Below are positions 1-11,058 of a DNA stretch of 64,000 bases, piece after piece (the first letter of the stretch is position 1; every line of letters begins with the position of its first letter). A program made the translations under genes and the position numbers. Below the pieces are notes generated by a model, which had not been told where the DNA came from, did not search any database, and saw only the letters and a list, made by a program, of their open reading frames with translations. Source of the stretch: Oncomelania hupensis (lineage: Eukaryota; Mollusca; Gastropoda; Littorinimorpha; Pomatiopsidae); contig CM072522.1 in NCBI GenBank assembly GCA_036898135.1, positions 2,692,921 to 2,756,920 of the forward strand. Direction: 5' to 3'.

Positions 1-140
1 CAATAAAACACAACAGACTTCAGGGATTAAAACAATACACCCCAAAGAACATAAAAGCAGGTGTACACAACATGAATGTAGCTTATGAAATAATAAAAGT
101 CATGCATCCTACTTTCTAACCCCCAACACAAAACACCCAC

Positions 141-180
<40 letters not shown>

Positions 181-206
181 GCACGCACACACACAAACAC
201 ACACAC
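141..206. repeat. (CA)n microsatellite
   Basis: Nearly pure CA dinucleotide repeat with a few GC interruptions near its right end. Length-variable marker type; no coding potential. Confidence 0.9.
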
Positions 207-348
207 CAGAAGTTAAAAAGTTACTGGTACAGTATTTAATGCAGACTGTCACTGGCCTGTGGCAGGACCAGTAATGACGTCGCTTCTAACCTAGTTACAG
301 TGTTCTAAACACACAACGGGAGTTGTGCTAAGTCTGTGTTTATTTCAG

Positions 349-487
349 TTCAGTGCAGATCAACTGCAATTCCTGGATATTATTTTTATGCGTACACAAC
401 AGGACCCAAGAAACAAAGACCTGAATTTCCAAGCAGTATACATGTTTTTGATATTATGAACCAGACTGCCATGCAAGGAGAAACTGG
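349..487 (+). CDS. candidate internal exon of an unidentified host gene
   Basis: An acceptor-like sequence (gtgtttatttcag) is followed by an open frame of about 46 codons, including the motifs YYFYAYTTGP and IHVFDIMNQT, ending at a weak donor (GG|GTCAGT). The composition is protein-like, unlike the simple-sequence open frames elsewhere in the window. I do not recognise the family. Boundaries rest only on splice consensus; the frame stays open past the proposed donor to 563. It could belong to the same gene as the exon at 3946-4106, which is on the same strand, but nothing in the sequence proves that. It may equally be chance. Confidence 0.3.
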
Positions 488-3400
488 GTCAGTACAGGGT
501 TTTCTGATGATTAACTTTGCACAGACTAAGTATGGTTATGCATATGAATCTCTTAAAAACTAGATGACTAAAATCTATTGCTCTAAAAGCAAATTACATA
601 GAATCACGCTGGATCCAGCTGATAATAAAAGAGTCAAGCTACAAAGAGGTAAGTAATAAATGCTTCAACCTACAAATTTTCCTCCACATGCAGGTTTATT
701 ATAGCTAAAATAAACAAAACAAAACAAAAAAATACTTTTACAACCACTTCTACAGGCATACACTCATGCACACACACGAATACACACCACCACTACTGTT
801 AATAACAATAATCACAGTCTGATTATGACATATAAAATGATATTGCATTCAATCTAACAATCATTATCACAGTTCTTGATGGTTAAGAGTCAGTCCAAGA
901 TGATGATGATGATGGTGATGGTATGTAAATACATGTTCACATTGACAGCAGTGATGGGAATGACAACAATAGGAAAAGGTAATCATAGCACATTGCACAG
1001 GCTGTTTTTAATTATTTGCAAAGAACCAATTAGTATTTTTTATGCAAGAAACCGGAAATTGTAATAGAATTTGCCAACCCAACCCACCCCTTCCCCTCTC
1101 TTACCCCCTGTCTCATTCGTTTAACTCTTTTCGATTTCTCTCTACTTAGCATCTGTCTCTTTGTGTGTGTACGCGTGCGTGCGTGTACAAGTGTATATAT
1201 GCATACTATATTATAAAAAAAACACTAAAAAGAGACCACCATTGTTTATGGTACTTTCTGTGTTAACTATACAATGACTGTACTATGAATGTAGACAAAC
1301 TACATTTGTGAAAAATATTAAGTTCTTTGATCGTCGTTACTATGCATATTATGTGGATTTACTGTGCATTATGTGGTTTAATGAAAAGAAGGATGAGCGT
1401 GCTCTCCCTAAAAGAAAAAAAAAACAAAACAAAACGTGGGTTATGACTCTTGGTGAATTCCAAACTCACTGTAAAGGTGTGCCACTGGCCCACTGTTAAC
1501 TGTTAAATTTTGTCCCCCTCTTAAATCAACACATATACGCATACGCGAAATATTCATAAAGCTTACATTGCTCAACTTTTGCGTTATTGCGCCTTAGAAA
1601 CAAACTACTTTGGCGAGCATGCGTGCGTGTGTGTGTTTGTGTGTGTATGTGTGTGTTCGTGTGTATATGAGACTAAATCCCAGATTTTTTTAATTTAAAG
1701 GGTGCGGCTTATATACTGATGCGCTCATGAGCGCAAATTTTGCGGTATTGAGAATGTTACAGTTCAGAGTAAATGTTTTCCTAACCCCCAAATCTTTACC
1801 CTTCCCCAAAAGCCTACGGCGAGAAAAGGCAGGGAGCCACATCGAAACGGGGCGTTAGGTTGGCAAGACACAACACAACCAGCACCACAACATTCAACCG
1901 TCAGACATAGCCGTACCCCTGTCGGCTCCTCCATTCGCTCTCGCTTCGCGCGTTTTTCCACCATATGGATACGCAGTTTGATCCCCTAACCCATTCATTC
2001 CAGGGAGACAACATCGTTTGGGAAGTTGTCTCCCCTAGAGAGATTGAAATGGAATCAGTGCAAGCATCTTGGGCATAATTCTTATGAGATGCTATCCTCG
2101 AGAGAGTGCATGGAAGCTATAGGAAAGATATTTGTCCCCTTTCCTGCTGCCTGTGAGTTGTGAACTATTTGCCAAATAAACAACCTGCAGTAAGTAACCC
2201 ATTTACGACCGATAACGACTCCACCGCTGTCACGGCATAAGGCCAGACATTACACCCCCCTACCCTTCCCCGCAAACTATCTACTTACCCTTAATAACAA
2301 AACAACACAAAACCCAAGGTGCAATAATAAACAATTTATTTCAAACAAAACGCTCACACTTTCTCACGCAATACAAGCATTCATTCTATACATTCTAACT
2401 AAATATTTAACAAAAAAAAAGAAATGAAATTGGATGATTCAATGATAAGCCTTAAACTTGAATTAAGCAGGATGAAAAATCACTTCAGAATAAAAAAAAT
2501 GTTATCTTTTCATAGTCTTGGCATCATTCAAATAATGGTTAACCAGACGAAAGTCTATCTCAAGTCATGTCTTTTCTTTATCTGATAAACCACAACATTA
2601 TGCAAATATCTGTCTGTAGTTCTCGCTCTCTTGCAAGTCAAGCTACACAGTTTATACGTATATGAAATAAAAGAAACTTCCTGCTGTCTGGAGCTTGGGC
2701 AGGCGTCGCATGCCCCTATGCCGCCCTACCGTACGTATCTCAACGTTGTCAACCCTCGACCTTCCGGCAAAACGACGAAACGGCGACGGAGGTCGAGAGT
2801 GAGAGAAGATCGGCGAGGATGTAGCTAGGCATGAACTTGGTTGTTACCCCCCTTGAGCCAAACCACGCAGGTGAGGAATGCCATGCGAGGAACCAAATGA
2901 TGACGTAACGTGAAACAAACTGAACTGAAGTTGTGGAAAGGAGAAGATGACAGAAGACTCATCCTGCAACCATTGGTGCATTCATAAACACATATCCAAA
3001 TCTACTATTCGTAGTCTTTATCAAAATGGCGACAGTTACCCCCAGTGTCAATCAATAGTCTTTACCTAATCATCTATAATTATAATTACGGCACCACCAT
3101 TTTGATCTAATAAAGCCACATCGCCATTCTGACATTTACGATGTATATATACTGTAATTCCATGCCAAAAATATCAAACAAGCCTCCCTTGAAAATCTGC
3201 TACAAAGTCCGTAAATACACAGATTAATAAAATAATGTAACATTATCTATAATTATATTAAATTATCACACTCACATTTCGTACGCATTCGCTCTACATG
3301 AAGCCGGTCACTCCTTCCCCCCCTCATTATGAAATGCTAATAAAATTTACAAAATGAAACCTAGCGACTGAAAATAAATCCATGCACACAACACATTCGT

Positions 3401-3945
3401 TCACACCAAGCTTCAAGCCACGGTAGAAAGAACAAAAGCCACCTACCAGCCCGTGCAGTGTGTTGGGGCGGACACTCGGCGCAGTGCAGCCCTGCCTAAA
3501 CAAAACTGCCCTCTACAGACTAAGTCACTTCGAACACAAAGGTCTGTTGCCACTGTAATAGCTCTAGACTATTCAAACAGCTCTGGTCCCGCTACAATCA
3601 CTGTTTTTCTGGTGTCTTTTCCAAACAGAAAAAATACGTCCGCTTATAGCTAGCGAAAAAGAAATAATAATCAATGCCCCAGCTCACAACTTTACCGTTC
3701 CCCTCTATATTCCTACCAAAATTCATAATCATCAAATTATGCTTACGCTGCTGTTAAAAACACGTGAAACTCGAGCACGGCTAGCCTAACACGCAAAACA
3801 AGTCGCACCATGCAGTATCAAAAATGCTTATGTTATGATGTCAAGCTACCCTATACAATAACACTTTACCGCGACAACCGCCATTAACTCATTTGTGCCG
3901 CGCAACTAATTAAATCCGCCTTCATTATTCCATTTCTACCTGCAG
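488..3945. other. non-coding stretch, possible intron, with a possible LTR end
   Basis: No supported gene. It holds GT-rich and AAAAC-rich simple sequence, two CpG-richer patches (about 1800-1960 and 2690-2830), and at about 2240-2280 a sequence ending ...cattaca followed by a C-rich run. Read on the minus strand that is a polypurine tract followed by TGTAATG, the typical junction between internal region and 3' LTR. No partner LTR or coding remnant was found, so this is only a possible solo or fragmentary LTR. Open frames here (for example 1764-1964 minus and 2631-2828 plus) show no recognisable domain. Confidence 0.4.
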
Positions 3946-4106
3946 TATCTGACACCGCGACAGGCCAAGTGATCTCTGACGTCAAACAGGAAGTGATCAA
4001 ACCCGCCCAGGGCGCAGGCGCAGATCAACGGGATGTGGAGGTGAAAACGGAAGTGGACGTGCCAGGGGAGGGAATCCACGAAACCATCGTGCAATCTGGA
4101 ACTGAG
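3946..4106 (+). CDS. probable internal exon of a host gene with two SUMO-type motifs
   Basis: A pyrimidine-rich tract ending ctacctgcag precedes the exon and a strong donor (GAG|GTATGT) follows it, giving 161 bases with one open frame. The peptide is acidic and polar, contains SDVKQEVIKP and VEVKTEVDVP, and ends IHETIVQSGTE. VKQE and VKTE both match the psi-K-x-E sumoylation consensus, common in low-complexity linkers of animal nuclear regulators. No folded domain is visible in this piece and I cannot name the gene. The start is set by the acceptor; the first two bases complete a codon begun in an upstream exon. A TTTA microsatellite begins a few bases inside the downstream intron. Confidence 0.55.
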
Positions 4107-4113
4107 GTATGTA

Positions 4114-4196
4114 ACTTATTTATTTATTTATTTATTTATTTTTGTATAACCTTGTTGTATGCATGTTATATTTATTTATTTATTTATTTATTTATA
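4114..4196 (+). repeat. (TTTA)n microsatellite, two blocks
   Basis: Two TTTA tracts, about 4116-4142 and 4170-4196, separated by about 27 bases. They lie just downstream of the splice donor at 4107. Confidence 0.85.
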
Positions 4197-4208
4197 GTTT
4201 TATGATTG

Positions 4209-4915
4209 GTTTCGTTTTGTTTTTTATTGGCGTAACCCCTTGGGGTCATGAGCAATCTTGCCACTGTAGATTGTTCTAACCTATAAAGGGAACAGTGAAA
4301 GCCCCAGTTGAAAACCTGTCTTGTCTTTGTAGGCATGACAGATTCACTGCGGCAACAGTGCCGGGGGTTTCAGTATAAATAGTATCCCCACTTTATGGAA
4401 ATTTAGTGCTTTAAATTCCCACTGTTGCTATCTTCCTCATATACTCTTTCCCATTCCTGCTCTGTCCTATCACTCTGCTATACTATCTTCTTCTTCGCTA
4501 GATCAATGACCTACCTTTTTTCTTGAAAACTCTTCCTGGACAAGACTCCTTGTTTGTGTATGAGGTCTGTTGGATCAGCTTGGGAGTGTTGGACGCTTTC
4601 TGCTGGGTGGTCACTAGGGCTTCCTATGATGTTAGTATTTAGCACTATAGGCATTTTATATGTATATGTTTCGTTGATGATTTGTAATGATGGTTGTATT
4701 CTATTTTGTTTTTGTAACCGGGGGTTCGCGTAGTTGAGGTAAACCCTCAGCCGTCCCTCGCGTGGGATGTCTTTATTGTAAAGTGACTGGCCGGTGGAGG
4801 GCGTTCAATTTTCCCACTAGGGTTGTTTCAGCAAATCTTTTATGCGGATTGGGGGTTGTCCGGTCCTGATTTGGCTCGGAGGAGTCCGCTGAACCTAAAG
4901 CAACAATAAATCAAT
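4209..4915 (+). repeat. RepB dispersed repeat, long copy
   Basis: About 700 bp that recurs in reverse at 23560-24125. It includes the stretches 'cactagggttgttt', 'cttttatgcggatt' and the diagnostic 3' part 'ctgatttggctcgg..gagtccgctg.acctaaagcaa', ending in AATAAATCAATCAATC. The 3' part occurs on its own elsewhere, once as a 63-bp insertion with target duplication, so the family behaves as a retroposon. No protein is recognisable. The first part (ttttattggcgtaaccccttggggtcatgag...) shows no obvious tRNA head. Confidence 0.7.
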
Positions 4916-5539
4916 CAATCAATCAATTTTATTGGCGTGCACAGTAATTGAGTTGTATAAGGGAGACACGTGTTGTATGAGATTATTATTCATGTAGTGT
5001 GGTTCATACTGCAGCACGCAAACCGTAGTGAAGGCTATGATATAGTTGTAGCCGACGGTGCTGGATTTGTTTTCTTCATTGTCAATAGTAGTGTTACATC
5101 TGGACAATGAAAACAAATACAATACCACATGGAGGAACAGGCAGCTACCAACACTACTTAGGGGAGAGAAGAGGTCGAGGTGGCAAGGAGAAAGACTGAG
5201 GGGTGGGTGGAAGAAGGAGAGGGAGAGGGAGAGAGAGAGATATGTATTGTTACTTTCACATCTCATATTCACCCATCACGTGCGCACTCCAGACACACAC
5301 GAACACACTCTCGATCGCACATACATATAAACACACACAAACACAGGCGCGTTGTAAAACAATCAGTCTTGGTGATAATAACACAGGAAACAAGCTGACA
5401 AACATGGTCCAATCAAATTACAGTTTGCTATCACGTGATGAACATTTAGCCTATGAAAAATTACATTAGTTTAGGGACGAGATGTGAGCTGAATAAAATT
5501 CCGTGTTCATTGACATATTTGCTGTGAAACTTGCTTTGA
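4916..5539. other. no supported gene; GA- and CA-rich sequence
   Basis: Contains a GAGA-rich stretch near 5210-5240 and CA-rich stretches near 5295-5345. Open frames on both strands here are products of these simple repeats. Confidence 0.6.
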
Positions 5540-5690
5540 AAGCATGATTGATCTGGGTAGCTGAGTTGTTAGAGGCGCTTGACAGTGCACGTTTATGCAT
5601 TACATTGTCGTGGTTGCTGTAAGTTCGATCCTCACGCCTTTAGTATCTCTTGAAGTTTGCGCTATATCAAAATAAAATGTTTAACTCATT
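5540..5690 (+). repeat. tRNA-derived SINE
   Basis: A tRNA-like head with a box-A-like stretch (ggtagctgagttgttagaggc) and a box B (agttcgatcct) is followed by a short body and the tail 'gcgctatatcaaaataaaatg'. The 'gcgctatat' tail is shared with the longer SINE family at 19.3, 26.5 and 46.0 kb. The spacing between boxes is longer than in a functional tRNA and no cloverleaf was completed by eye, so this is a SINE, not a tRNA gene. Confidence 0.5.
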
Positions 5691-5850
5691 GTGCATAGGA
5701 GCAAATGGCCGATGGTTTTAATGGATTTGTTGGTAATTTGCGATTCAGTCTATGCTATATTAAACATGCTCGGTGCAGTCAAGAGGAGAATGAAACATTT
5801 CAGCTTAAGATCAGTTTAAAGACCCAGGGACACGGACTAACACGATCGTC

Positions 5851-6168
5851 CACCCGTGAACGAATTTGTTTTTTCCAAACTGTTTTTTTCCAAACTAGTT
5901 CCAGTCAATCGTCGAAAAAAGCAATTACCGAAGTCGAACGAAGCTCTCCGAGTCGAGCGAAGCTATCCGATGTTTTGCGAACGAATGTTTGCAGGACTAC
6001 GTGAAACCACAGGCTGGGAAGTATCGTCTTTCGTAGAAAAGACTTCAGAGCTTGTGGTGAAACATCCTTGCATAAAAATAGCCGCTGTTGTTTCTAGATC
6101 TAATTCTGTTTCGATCTGCACAGCTTCAAGCTGTAAGTCAAGTCGAGATTCGCATTTTGAAGCAGTTA
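5851..6168 (+). repeat. RepA dispersed repeat, left part
   Basis: Matches 18656-19030 closely over 'aattaccgaag.cgaacgaagctctccgagtcgagcg', 'ggactacgtgaaaccacagg' and 'tttcgatctgcacagcttcaagctg'. The match stops at ...gaagcagtta, where the hAT element begins, and resumes after it at 9302. Coding origin unknown. Confidence 0.75.
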
Positions 6169-7555
6169 CACAGGCGGCGGAAGCTGCTCAAGATTGGGGG
6201 GGCACACACACATTTTATTCACTGACATCAGGGCCGGACCTGGGAAAATCGAGGGGGGGAGAAGGGGCGGGGGTTACAGATTCAGCGAAGGCGCGAAGCG
6301 CCGAGCCATCTAGTGGGGTCCGGGGGCATGCTCCCCGGAAATTTTTTTTTTCAAGGATGCAAAATGGTGCAATCTGGTGCAATCTGAACCTTGAAAAAGC
6401 CATTTGTGATGGTCTGGGACTTTGAGCTTTTTGAACAATTGAACTGACAAACTCTGGGGTACCAAAAAAAACACCTCTGCCCCTCCCTTAAAAAAAACCC
6501 CACACACAAACATTTATTTATCAGCAGAGATGTTTTGTATACTATTATTCTTCACTACTTTTTGTTGATCGTTAACGGTATAAAGCTTTACCTTGTAGTT
6601 TATTAACATCACCGCCCTGCTTTCACTTAATTCAGTCTTGCTGCACTAGGTTCCTCGGCATTTGTGAATTGTATCTTCTGGCAAAACAGTTCACTGCCTC
6701 TTTAAAGTCAATATCAACATCCCTGTGCACTTTCAGTAAAGCAAGTCCATTGAGTCTCTGTTGCCCCATTGTAGAGCGCAGGTAGTTTTTCAGGTTGCGC
6801 AACTGACTGTTTGAACGCTCCCACTCGGCAGTAGTGACAGGCAGGGTGCAAAGGTTCTTTAGCATGAACAGGTTGGGATAAAAATCCCTGTCACAATGTT
6901 TCAGTGCTTCTGATGCCGTTGATGGGATGATAGCTGTCGCATTCTCAGCAGCACTTCGCCATTTGCAAACCCACCGTTGGTATTCTGCATCAAGGATAGC
7001 ATTGTCTGGTAGGTCAGACTCCCACAAAACATTGCCAGTGTCTTCACCCCTTCTGGAACCTGCATGAAACCATCCTAGTTGTCTATTAAAGTGCTTGGCA
7101 CCAGACAGAGACCATCAACTGCTAGGCCAGCATTTTTTAACCTCGAGTCCAATTCGGTTGACAGGTGTTCCAAGGAAGGAATGGCAATGCTACTCTTGAA
7201 ATATTCTTCTGGAGTGGCTGCAGATTGGTTGTCACGGAGAGTCTGTCGGGATGCTTGACGAGGAACAATAACACCAGTTGTCAAAGCATTTGCCATTTTG
7301 CTGACTTCACCAAACCAGGCAACGAACGCTGTGTCGACATCTCTTCTAAAAGAAGACATGCAGTTACTTACCTCTTTGATTTCCCTGTAGGCATCGACAA
7401 CATCTTTTGTCCTTTTCTGCAGCTTCACTGTCAAGGGTTTCCATTTCAACGAAGTTTTTGGACGATTCAGCGATGGTCGTTTCAATTGATGTTCGTTACA
7501 ACGAATTGTCAGAATTATCAATTTAGCATCTTAATTAATATTTCTAAAAAGTCGT

Positions 7556-7558
7556 TTT

Positions 7559-7615
<57 letters not shown>

Positions 7616-7690
7616 AGTACATTTATATCGCGCGGTACCTCGCAAACGGTAAGGAAAGCGAGCTCGCCGCGCTTGACATCACACGTGCAA

Positions 7691-7755
<65 letters not shown>

Positions 7756-8345
7756 TACACACAGAACACGTATACACTTATCAATTGGTTAAATAATTAC
7801 AGTAAAATAAAACACAAAAAAAACAGATAATATGAATACCAAGAACCGAGCCGGTGCCGCCACCATCCATGAACAGAATGATGACGTGACTTGGTAAAAG
7901 ATTACATATGGGGATGGAAGGGAGGAGGGGGGAAAATTATTGAGTTTGCATGTTAAAAAGGTGGGTCTTTAATTGGCGCTTGAAGGAAGAAAGTGATGGA
8001 GCATGTCGGAGTTGCATCGGTAGTGAGTTCCAAGCAGTTGCAGCAGAGAAAGAGAAAGATCGTTCACCATAGGTCTTTGAGTGAACACGGGGGATAGAAA
8101 GCAGTCTTGTATCAGAAGAAGAGCGGAGTTGTCTTGCAGGAGAGTAGACAGCGAGAAGGTCAGTAAAGTATGAGGGGGCAGAACCAGTGAAGAATTTGAA
8201 AACAATAGTTGAGAGCTTGTACAAGATGCGAGCTCGAACAGGGAGCCAATGAAGAGATCGGAGTAGAGGGGTGGCATGGTCTCGTTTTTTAGCTTTAAGA
8301 TTAGGGCAGTATCAAGGTGAAGGTGCTGGAAGAGGCTTGCAGCCA
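7556..8345 (-). mobile_element. 5'-truncated LINE tail (CR1/L2-like) inserted in the hAT element
   Basis: On the minus strand it encodes the C-terminal end of a non-LTR retrotransposon protein: SLHWLPV-type remnants near 8250, then PSYFTDLLAVYSPARQLRSS and SFSFSAATAWNSLPMQLRH, with the frame broken upstream. It is followed by a 3' UTR ending gcgcgatataaatgtactg and a (TAA)n tail at 7562-7613. A CA microsatellite at 7690-7760 lies inside the UTR. No reverse transcriptase catalytic motif remains. Confidence 0.75.
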
Positions 8346-8627
8346 AAACAAGAAAATATGGCTGCATTTACTAATTTAGGGTTAGGGGTTGGGTTACTTG
8401 GTCGTTTCAACGGGAAAACGCTTTGGACATTTCAACGGATCCCTTGAAATTGATTTCCGTTGAATTGACTATAAATAACTCTTTGTACTTTGGACCAAAA
8501 TTGACTAAAAACTGCAATTCTGGTCTCTTCCCTGCTGCTCCATCACTTAGAAGAACTTCAGTTTTCCTTGGTAAGTCGAGAGCTATTTGATCAAACCGGC
8601 TCTTTAAATGTTCTTTGATGTTGTCAA

Positions 8628-8690
8628 AGGTGGTTCTGATTTGGCTCGGAAGAGTCCGCTGGACCTAAAGCAATAATCATGTAATGTAAT
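8628..8690 (+). mobile_element. 63-bp retroposed RepB tail with 11-bp target duplication
   Basis: The RepB 3' motif (ctgatttggctcgga followed by agagtccgctggacctaaag) is flanked on both sides by gatgttgtcaa (8617-8627 and 8691-8701). Removing it restores continuous hAT coding sequence. This is a 5'-truncated insertion made by LINE-type target-primed integration. Confidence 0.85.
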
Positions 8691-9208
8691 GATGTTGTCA
8701 ATGGCCTCACAGTATTGCTGTCTGTAGTAAGCAGATGGACAAGAGTAGCTGTGACCCTGTGATCCATCGTGCAGTCTTCGTGGAGGCCTCTTCTGTCTAG
8801 GAACGTAGGGCTCATCACACAAATTTGCAGCTTTCGTTGTGATGTCAGCAAAAAGTGTCTCATAATCTTCATGCCGCATGCTTTCCAGTGTTCTCAGACA
8901 AATGTCAGCAGCGTTTACTGCGTCATCACAAGTCGTTTGTTTTATTTTAAGAACTGTCGCCAGCTCTTCAGTCACAGCAAGGATCTCATCTTTGAATCTT
9001 TTTGCAACTCCTGACACATGACCCTGAAAATTACTCGCCCCGTCGTAGGCCTGGCCCCTGCAGTTTTGCACTGGCAAGTCAAGTCTGATCAAGCAATCCT
9101 TCAGTGCTTTGAAAATGGTCTCAGCACAGGTATTGTTAACTTACATCAGTCCAGAGAAAGGGGGAAAATATTGGTTTGAACCTCCAAATAATGTTTTTTG
9201 AGGAGCTG

Positions 9209-9250
9209 AATATTGGGGGGGCAAATGTATATGTTTGCCCCCCCAATATT
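9209..9250. repeat. 17-bp-arm palindrome near the hAT terminus
   Basis: Perfect inverted repeat with arms aatattgggggggcaaa (9209-9225) and its complement (9234-9250) around an 8-base loop. It lies about 40 bp inside the terminal inverted repeat. Confidence 0.9.
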
Positions 9251-9301
9251 TTTCTGGAGGGGGCCAGTGCCCCCCTTGCCCCCCCGCTTCCGCCGCCTGT
9301 G

Positions 9302-9838
9302 AGTTAGTATTATTATTATTTTATGATGATTAATATACCGACACAATTAGTAATAAAGAGTAAAAATAATACATAACACATAATGCACACATACAACGAT
9401 ATCTCACATATCAAACAATAAAATCATGACAAAATTTCAAAGCGCTATGGATGCGTTGATGTCCTTCAGCACAAGGCAAAGCAAGTTTATAATGGTCTCA
9501 AAAAACAGTGACATTTGTATTGCAAGCACCAATGCAATTATTTATTTAACTATTCTTATACTATTTAAATATTCTTTGAACTGATACAGTAAATTTGTTA
9601 TATGTATTTTAATGATATGTATTTTAAAAAGAAAAGTGTATTAAAAAAATGTTGCGTGGCAGGCGGAAATTTCCAAAAATCATATGAAAACTTTTCTAAA
9701 TTGATACGAAAATCTAACCAGTAACACTATCTGAATATTTCGAGCTACACCCAACTTCAGCAAAATCAAACAAAACGTCACTGACCAAATTTACAACATT
9801 GAGCACGCACAGCGGCATACTATTCTAAATATAAAAAA
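9302..9838 (+). repeat. RepA dispersed repeat, right part
   Basis: Continuation of RepA after the hAT element. It matches 19020-19757 through 'ttatgatgattaatata.cgacacaattag', 'ataatggtctcaaaaaacag', 'gttgcgtggcaggcggaaat' and 'caaaacgtcactgaccaaat'. It lacks the SINE that sits in the other copy. Confidence 0.8.
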
Positions 9839-9841
9839 GTA

Positions 9842-9842
9842 G

Positions 9843-9919
<77 letters not shown>

Positions 9920-9935
9920 AATAATAATAACAACA

Positions 9936-9996
<61 letters not shown>

Positions 9997-10014
9997 TTAA
10001 TAATAATAATAATA

Positions 10015-10104
<90 letters not shown>

Positions 10105-10145
10105 ACAAACAAACAAAACAAAATAAATAAATAAATTAAAGATTT

Positions 10146-10217
<72 letters not shown>
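9842..10217. repeat. (AAT)n / (ATT)n head-to-head tracts and (CTA)n
   Basis: About 170 bp of AAT repeats switch near 10013 to about 90 bp of ATT repeats, making a long self-complementary tract. An AAAC/AAAT spacer and a pure CTA tract (about 10147-10217) follow. Long homopolymeric open frames here are artefacts. Confidence 0.9.
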
Positions 10218-10400
10218 AAGCGAAGTTGTGGTCTTTTTTGTGGTCCTGATTCGGCTCTTTGCAGTCCGCTGGACCATGTAAGCAATGAATAACTAACTAT
10301 TAATTTCACTCTGATCTCGAGTTGTCTTGATTTTGTGGTCCTGATTCGGCTCTTTGCAGTCCGCAGGACCCTGTAAGCAATGAATAGCTAACTAACTATT
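10218..10400 (+). repeat. two tandem RepB-type tails
   Basis: Two copies of 'tgtggtcctgattcggctct' followed by 'ttgcagtccgc.ggacc.tgtaagcaatgaata', about 90 bp apart. This is a subfamily variant of the RepB tail, also seen at 36610 and 44015. Confidence 0.75.
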
Positions 10401-11058
10401 AATTTAACTCTGATCTCGAGTTATGAAAAAAAAAAGATTTCGCTTAGTATACTCGTCCTTCTCCGGAAATGTTAGATTCGAATATTATAAAGTATAGGCA
10501 TAAATATTATTAATTAGAATAGATATAATTTATACATTTATTTACGAATAAAACAAACAATACAGGCCTAATATTTATATTCAGCTAGTGACGCTTCTTT
10601 GCTGCGCGGAGACTGACTTATAATATACTAGTGGTTTTTGTACCCTGGCAAGCCAGGGTACACATGATGCTGTTTAAAATGTAGACAGAGAGAACTTTTG
10701 TCTGCGAGATTCATTTGGACGTTGATACCTCCCCATATCCCCCTTGATACCTCACCATCCCCCCCTGATATCTCCCCGTCCCCCCCCCCCCATGATGCCT
10801 CATCATACCCCCTTGATACCTCCCCGAACCCACTTGATACCTCCCCATACCCCCTTAATACCTTCCATACCCCCTTGGTTCCTACATGTACCCTCCTTGA
10901 TACTTCCCCGTTGATCGTTTCGCAGGTATGGATGAAAGGAATCGACCGTATCGTCGTCGTCGTATCGTATTTAGATTTACGTCCCCAAACACGTTAGCGT
11001 ATAGGGGACTTACGGAAACGACCATCACCATACCCCCTTATATATACCCGTATCCCCG

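Larger units (their letters stand above)
6632..9125 (-). pseudogene. hAT transposase remnant (DUF4371-like middle plus HAT dimerisation region)
   Basis: Transposase of the ZMYM/DUF4371 hAT type, read right to left in pieces. 9125-8400 carries CRGQAYDGASNFQGHVSGVA, a conserved stretch of the RNase-H-like core, and continues across the small insertion at 8628-8690 (DNI/KEHLKSRFDQ) to about 8400. After the inserted LINE tail the protein resumes at about 7530-7075 (ASRQTLRDNQ, SLEHLSTELDSRL). 7027-6632 carries the C-terminal dimerisation region (LPVTTAEWERSNSQLRNLKN). Frame changes separate the pieces and the N-terminal part, including any zinc finger and the first catalytic residue, is absent between 9125 and the right terminal repeat. 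It cannot encode an active enzyme. Confidence 0.8.
6169..9301 (-). mobile_element. decayed hAT-superfamily DNA transposon
   Basis: Bounded by 16-bp inverted repeats, cacaggcggcggaagc at 6169-6184 and its exact complement at 9286-9301. The flanks share agtta (end of the left flank, start of the right flank), a 5-bp exact duplication, whereas hAT elements normally make 8 bp; an imperfect 8-bp duplication is possible. The paralogous RepA copy near 19020 reads gaagcagttagtatt without the element and so preserves the empty site. Inside are minus-strand remains of a hAT transposase, a LINE tail (7556-8345) and a 63-bp retroposed RepB tail (8628-8690). Subterminal regions are G-rich, with a 17-bp-arm palindrome near the right end. 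Confidence 0.8.

Noticed and set aside
1764..1964. 66-codon minus-strand frame in a CpG-rich patch
   Set aside because: No motif, no splice context, in a stretch that may be an LTR remnant.
4919..5469. Overlapping frames on both strands near 5.0-5.4 kb
   Set aside because: Driven by GA and CA simple sequence; no protein family features.
10020..10277. Long open frames of poly-Ile, poly-Leu, poly-Val
   Set aside because: Translations of AAT/ATT/CTA microsatellites; same for frames at 7.5, 11.2-11.9, 13.4, 16.1, 18.2, 28.1, 36.4, 40.4-41.8, 42.8, 43.7, 44.5 and 50.0 kb.
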